A stretch of 64,000 bases of DNA, from contig VZSF01002037.1 in NCBI GenBank assembly GCA_013398295.1, forward strand, positions 407,692 to 471,691, written 5' to 3'. Below the pieces are notes generated by a model. The model was not told the DNA's origin and ran no database searches. It saw only the letters and a list, made by a program, of their open reading frames with translations. A program made the position numbers and the translations under genes. Source of the stretch: Chionis minor (lineage: Eukaryota > Chordata > Aves > Charadriiformes > Chionididae). This document shows positions 60,381 through 64,000 of this stretch, piece by piece. Within the stretch, counting starts at the first letter, position 1; every line of letters starts with the position of its first letter.

Positions 60381-60855
60381 GTCTTCTTTCTCATCTCAGT
60401 TGCAAACTGGCCGTGGCTCAGCCAGCTCCTGCTGGAGCACTTCATCTTTAACATCCCCAAACTGGTGATATGCGCCATGACTTTGGTACTCGACCCCTGC
60501 AGCCCCTCACCCAGCAGATGCCTCCTGGGGGCTTTTGTGTCCGTTGGGGTCTTTTTCCCAAGAAAGGACAGATTTTCTCCCTCTGGCACATGATGAGCTG
60601 CTGGCAGGCGATCCCAAGCCACAGTCATTTTGACAGATCTTTGTTTCCAGGGCAGGTCTCCGCGTTTCACCCAGGCAGAACGGAGCAGGAGAAAGCAATA
60701 TTGCTAATGCAGTCTAAACTGCACACACTAAATAAGCAGAGCAAAGGATTTAAACCTTCTTCCTAATTACTATTTTTGCCCAGTGAGGTTTTTTTATGCC
60801 AAATATAAAATCTTTGTAAATACTTCTGTGGCCGGACACTGCTGCAAGTTAAATA

Positions 60856-60990
60856 CAGAATCACAGAATGGTTTGGGTTGGAAGGGACCTTTAAAGGCCA
60901 CCTAGTCCAATCCCCCTGCCAGGGACATCTTCAACTAGATCAGGTTGCTCAGAGCCCCAACCAACCTGACCATCAACATTTCCAGGGATG
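60856..60990 (-). mobile_element. CR1 3' end, left arm of an inverted CR1 pair
   Basis: Minus-strand CR1 beginning CAGAATCACAGAATGGTTTG, then TTGGAAGGGACCTTTAAAGG, CCACCTAGTCCAATCCCCCT, CTTCAACTAGATCAGGTTGC, ending in CATTTCCAGGGATG. It is truncated after 135 bp. It points away from the CR1 at 61112 across an AT-rich spacer, so the two 5' truncation ends face each other. Confidence 0.94.
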
Positions 60991-61111
60991 TATATAAATA
61001 TGTAGGCATTTTTATAAGTATATACACATTAAAGTATACAATATTCATATAGCCATATGAACACACCTATATTGTACAGACACCTAAATTTATTTATACA
61101 CTTATATTTAT
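60991..61111. other. AT-rich spacer between inverted CR1 copies
   Basis: About 120 bp almost entirely of A and T with TATATAAATATG, AAGTATATACACATT and ATTTATTTATACAC-type units. No coding potential. It forms the loop of the CR1 inverted pair. Confidence 0.8.
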
Positions 61112-61326
61112 TAGATGATACGCTAGGAAGCAATTCTTTCCTGTGAGGGTGATGAGCCCCTGGCCGGGGCTGCCCAGAGCAGCTGTGGCTGCCCCATCCC
61201 TGGAGGTTCAAGGCCAGGTTGGACGGGGCTTGGAGCAACCTGGTCTAGTGGGAGGTGTCCCTGCCCAGGGTTGCAACTAGATGATCTTTAAGGTCCTTTC
61301 CAATCCAAGCCATTCTATGATTCTGT
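61112..61326 (+). mobile_element. CR1 3' end, right arm of an inverted CR1 pair
   Basis: Plus-strand CR1 from CGCTAGGAAGCAATTCTTTC, through GTGAGGGTGATGAGCCCCTG and GGAGCAACCTGGTCTAGTGG, to the tail CCATTCTATGATTCTG. Bases 61181-61270 are identical to 31013-31102, so both belong to one recent subfamily. No complete frame. Confidence 0.95.
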
Positions 61327-63140
61327 ATTTATGTACAGATGCACGTGGCACAGCTGTTAGCAGGGGCTTTAAGACCCTGAGAGAAGACAGCAATTTTTTG
61401 GGTGAGCAGTGAAGAAAAGAAGGGGGGACCAACTCATGGTGAGAGGGGAAGGGACCTCTGGCAGTGCCAACCTGCCACAGGCCATCGTGCCCAAGGCCTC
61501 GCGGGGGCAACAGCATGGGCAAGCAGCCTCCTCCCATACTTTCACCATAAAAGATGTTGACCTTTCATGTTAAGCTGATTTTTAATACAAATATTTTCTA
61601 GTACGTATTGCAGAATAACATTTCTGAAAGGTCAACAGGGAAATGAAACAGTTGGGTTTTATCCAGGCTGACTTTTTATAAGTGAAACAAAACATCACTC
61701 TTTGTGGGAATTTTCTGCGTTTTCTTTTCTGGTGTGGAACGAAGCCTATTTCCAAACGCCAGGTGGACTGGGGAGCACTGCCATGGGATGGAAGGCTTTG
61801 TGTTATAGTCCAGCTCTTTACCTGCACCTAGTAATTTAGCCATCAAACTCGCCTCACCCCTCTTTCTGCTCACTTCCTCATTAGGAGTTTAAAGTACAAA
61901 TCAGGAAATTACAGAAATTATAGCCTGTGGAGACACCAGGTCACTGTTAAGGGTTCAGGAGACATGATGTGCTCCAGGCAGCACCTCCTGCTCTGCGCCA
62001 TCCCAGGGCTGGATCCTGTTGGCTTCATATGGACCGCGCACACGTAGGAAAGCACCTATATGCACATGGCATGCATGCACAGCATAAACTGGTGGGTCCA
62101 TACCCTCCTTCCCCGGCATTTTAGGGTCCACCACCCCGCCTTGGCCTGTTGGGTGGGAGCACCAGGTCCTGTCTCCTGCGCACCCCTCCCCACTGCTCTG
62201 ATAATCCAAAATGCCACCTACTGCTGGGCCAAGGACCTTCCATCCCTCGTAGTCCCGCACCAGCTCTCCAGGGCAGGACTGTCCTTTCCCTATTCTCCTG
62301 TAAAATGCCGGTGCTGCGGAACCTTCCCAGCCCTCCTGCAGCCCATAGTGGCTCCTGGGTGGGACACCGCTACATGTAAGGGGTCAAAACCCACAAGAAT
62401 TTGGGGAATTTGACAGAGCTGAAAGAATACATTTTAAAGTCATATTTAAAGGTGCCATAATGACCGTCCAGTCCCCCCTAGTTTCAGCCGGTGGGACACA
62501 GACTGATCTGTGCTGTCCCTTAGACACGTGCAGAACATAAGTTAGCAACGCATCTCGGCGCCGAGCAAAGACAAACAGGCTCATGATGAAGCAGCCGAGA
62601 TGTTTCCCATGGAGAAAGGAAAGAAGCTACACCCTTAACCCATAGCCTAGGTGAGAGAGACCTCATCTGAGCAAACCTGTGCAGTTACTGCCATCCGCCT
62701 GCAAGACTCTTTAATCCCAGCTGGAGAGGGCTTCCCAAACAAGCAACGGGGATGGAGCCCACCCCACCAGAGGAGTCGAAGTGGCCCCCTGGAGGGATTG
62801 CTGGTCCCAATCTGTACCAGCAAGCAGGGGCTGGCAGCCTCAGGCATTAACACGCTCATCAACATCCTAGCAAACACTTGGCACTAAAGCCATGTCTTTA
62901 ACCCAGCAATAATGAAAACCCAAGGAATAAACACTAAAAGGAGCCCAGGATTTTTCTGCTGCCAAGCGCCCAAAGAGGAGCTGAGATCCCTCCTGCAAAC
63001 ATGATATTGTACAGCAGAGTTACCGGCTTTTTACCAGCAGCCTGAAGCCATCGCGTTTTGTTGCTGAGCTCAGTCTCAGCAAACAGCAGACTAAGTTAAT
63101 AACATCAAAACCGGCAACAGCTCAGAGACACAGAGGGATG
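61327..63140. other. Unique non-coding stretch
   Basis: No gene, RNA or repeat recognised. Short frames only. Confidence 0.55.
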
Positions 63141-63412
63141 CAGGGACCACAAGGGACAAGGCATAATGGTTCTAAACTAAAAGAGGGGAGATTCAGACTA
63201 GATAGAGGGAAGGAATTCTTTACACTGAGGGTGATGAAACACTGGCCCAGGTTGCCCAGAAGGGTGGTGGGTGCCCCATCCCTGGAAACATTCCAGGTCA
63301 GGTTGGACGGGGCTCTGAGCAACCCAATAGAGTTGAAGATGTCGCTGCTCATGGCAGGGGGTTGGACTAGGTGGCCTTTAAAAAGGTCCCTTCCAACCCA
63401 AAGCGTGATTCG
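63141..63412 (+). mobile_element. CR1 3' end with open ORF2 remnant lacking its stop
   Basis: Plus-strand CR1 from AGGGACCACAAGGGACAAGG through GGGAGATTCAGACTAGATAG, CTGGCCCAGGTTGCCCAGAA, GGTTGGACGGGGCTCTGAGC and GGTTGGACTAGGTGGCCTTT. It ends in a mutated tail, GCGTGATTCGCAT. The ORF2 C-terminus is readable without interruption (KLKEGRFRLDRGKEFFTLRV to VRLDGALSN). The usual stop just after LSNL has been lost by substitution, so the frame runs on to 63425. It is a pseudogene fragment with no independent function. Confidence 0.93.
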
Positions 63413-63982
63413 CATCGATGGCTGAGAAACACGAGTTCAGCCCCAAAGCCCTCTGCCTTCGGCTGGGGCCACTCGCCCATCTGTGCCACCCCAGCAGCCC
63501 TGCAGCAACCTGCCTTCACCAGAAACACGGAATGTTTGCTCTTTGCACCACTGTTGCCACAGTCACTGCATTGCGCCCACGTTCCTCTGCCCTGTTTCTG
63601 AGCACAGCCGGAGCCGAAGCTATTATCTTGCTGATGATCAATAAACAGATCGAGGGCTATAGCCAGAGGAGGAAGAACCAACACAAGGCAACCTTTATAG
63701 CAGGATTTTTTTTACAAAGCAGAATTCCAGGTTGCAAACACGGGATTGCTGAGCAGGATGCGGTTCAGGATCCCGACTTCCACCCAGATATTTAAGCAGT
63801 GCCCTCAGCACAGGTGCTAAGATGCTGTGACTGCTGCTAGAAGGAAAACTCTCGTCTTTCCCATCCTGGTCCCACCTCTGCAAAGCACAGCCAGTTCCCC
63901 GGGGTCTTCCCCCAGTAGAGATGGCCACCCCATGGCAGCATGAGGTTCCACAAGCCATCAGGCAGCAGCAAAGCCTGTCTGG
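63413..63982. other. Unique spacer to the next CR1
   Basis: Nothing recognised. Overlapping frames of about 100 codons on both strands cancel each other as evidence. Confidence 0.5.
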
Positions 63983-64000
63983 GATCACAGAATCACAGAA
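63983..64000 (-). mobile_element. CR1 tail at right window edge
   Basis: ATCACAGAATCACAGAA is the complement of a CR1 3' tail (TTCTGTGATTCTGTGAT). The body would extend right of the window on the minus strand. Only 18 bases are visible, but the motif is specific in this genome. Confidence 0.75.

Larger units (their letters stand above)
51055..60855. other. Long unique non-coding stretch
   Basis: No gene supported. Frames of up to 144 codons (56790-57224, plus) lack domains. Simple repeats are listed separately. A possible MIR trace lies around 53155-53210 (GTAAGCCAGTATTGCTGCCT and GGGAACTGGGACGCAGAGG). An 18-bp-spaced duplication of ACTTGAGTGCAG lies at 56370-56399. Confidence 0.55.

Overview
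This window reads as non-coding nuclear DNA from a bird. The strongest evidence is the interspersed repeats. I can place sixteen CR1 (chicken repeat 1) non-LTR retrotransposon insertions, two of them cut by the window edges. Most are 5'-truncated and end in the characteristic CR1 tail (ATTCTRTG units on the sense strand). There is also one retroviral solo LTR of a type I associate with bird genomes. I see no mammalian Alu, L1 or B elements. No tRNA, rRNA, CRISPR array or complete host protein-coding gene can be supported. The only recognisable coding sequence is the 3' part of a CR1 ORF2 (4978-5544, minus strand). The longest open frames outside repeats look like chance frames in GC-rich DNA.

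Layout: 1-446 is a CR1 running off the left edge. 4570-5660 is a nested pair, with a younger CR1 inserted inside an older one of the same orientation. 5661-20263 is largely unique sequence with a few decayed MIR-like SINE traces. It includes a CpG-rich block (about 16800-17760) with an RFX X-box and start-of-gene-like signals on the minus strand. 20264-23240 has two CR1s. 23241-30429 is mostly unique and contains a short assembly gap (27596-27602) inside a poly-T tract. 30430-32175 has a GC-rich CR1 and an old decayed CR1 in opposite orientation. 32176-38564 is unique and includes a dense run of GATA motifs (37275-38395). 38565-39253 is a solo LTR with a perfect 5-bp target-site duplication. 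39254-43959 is unique, with a decayed coding-like tract next to a CR1. 43960-51054 holds five CR1 pieces and one good MIR. 51055-60855 is unique. 60856-61326 is a head-on CR1 pair around an AT-rich spacer. 63141-63412 and 63983-64000 are CR1.

Eleven CR1 insertions lie on the minus strand and five on the plus strand. They belong to several subfamilies of clearly different age. No operon-like or pathway logic is present. The functional candidates are regulatory: the CpG-rich block, the GATA cluster, repeated homeobox-like motifs, and CTCF-like motifs carried inside two CR1 copies of one subfamily. All of these are inferences from motifs, not demonstrated elements. I found no convincing new biological system. 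The most testable leads are the CR1-borne CTCF-like motifs in convergent orientation, the CpG-rich block and the GATA cluster.
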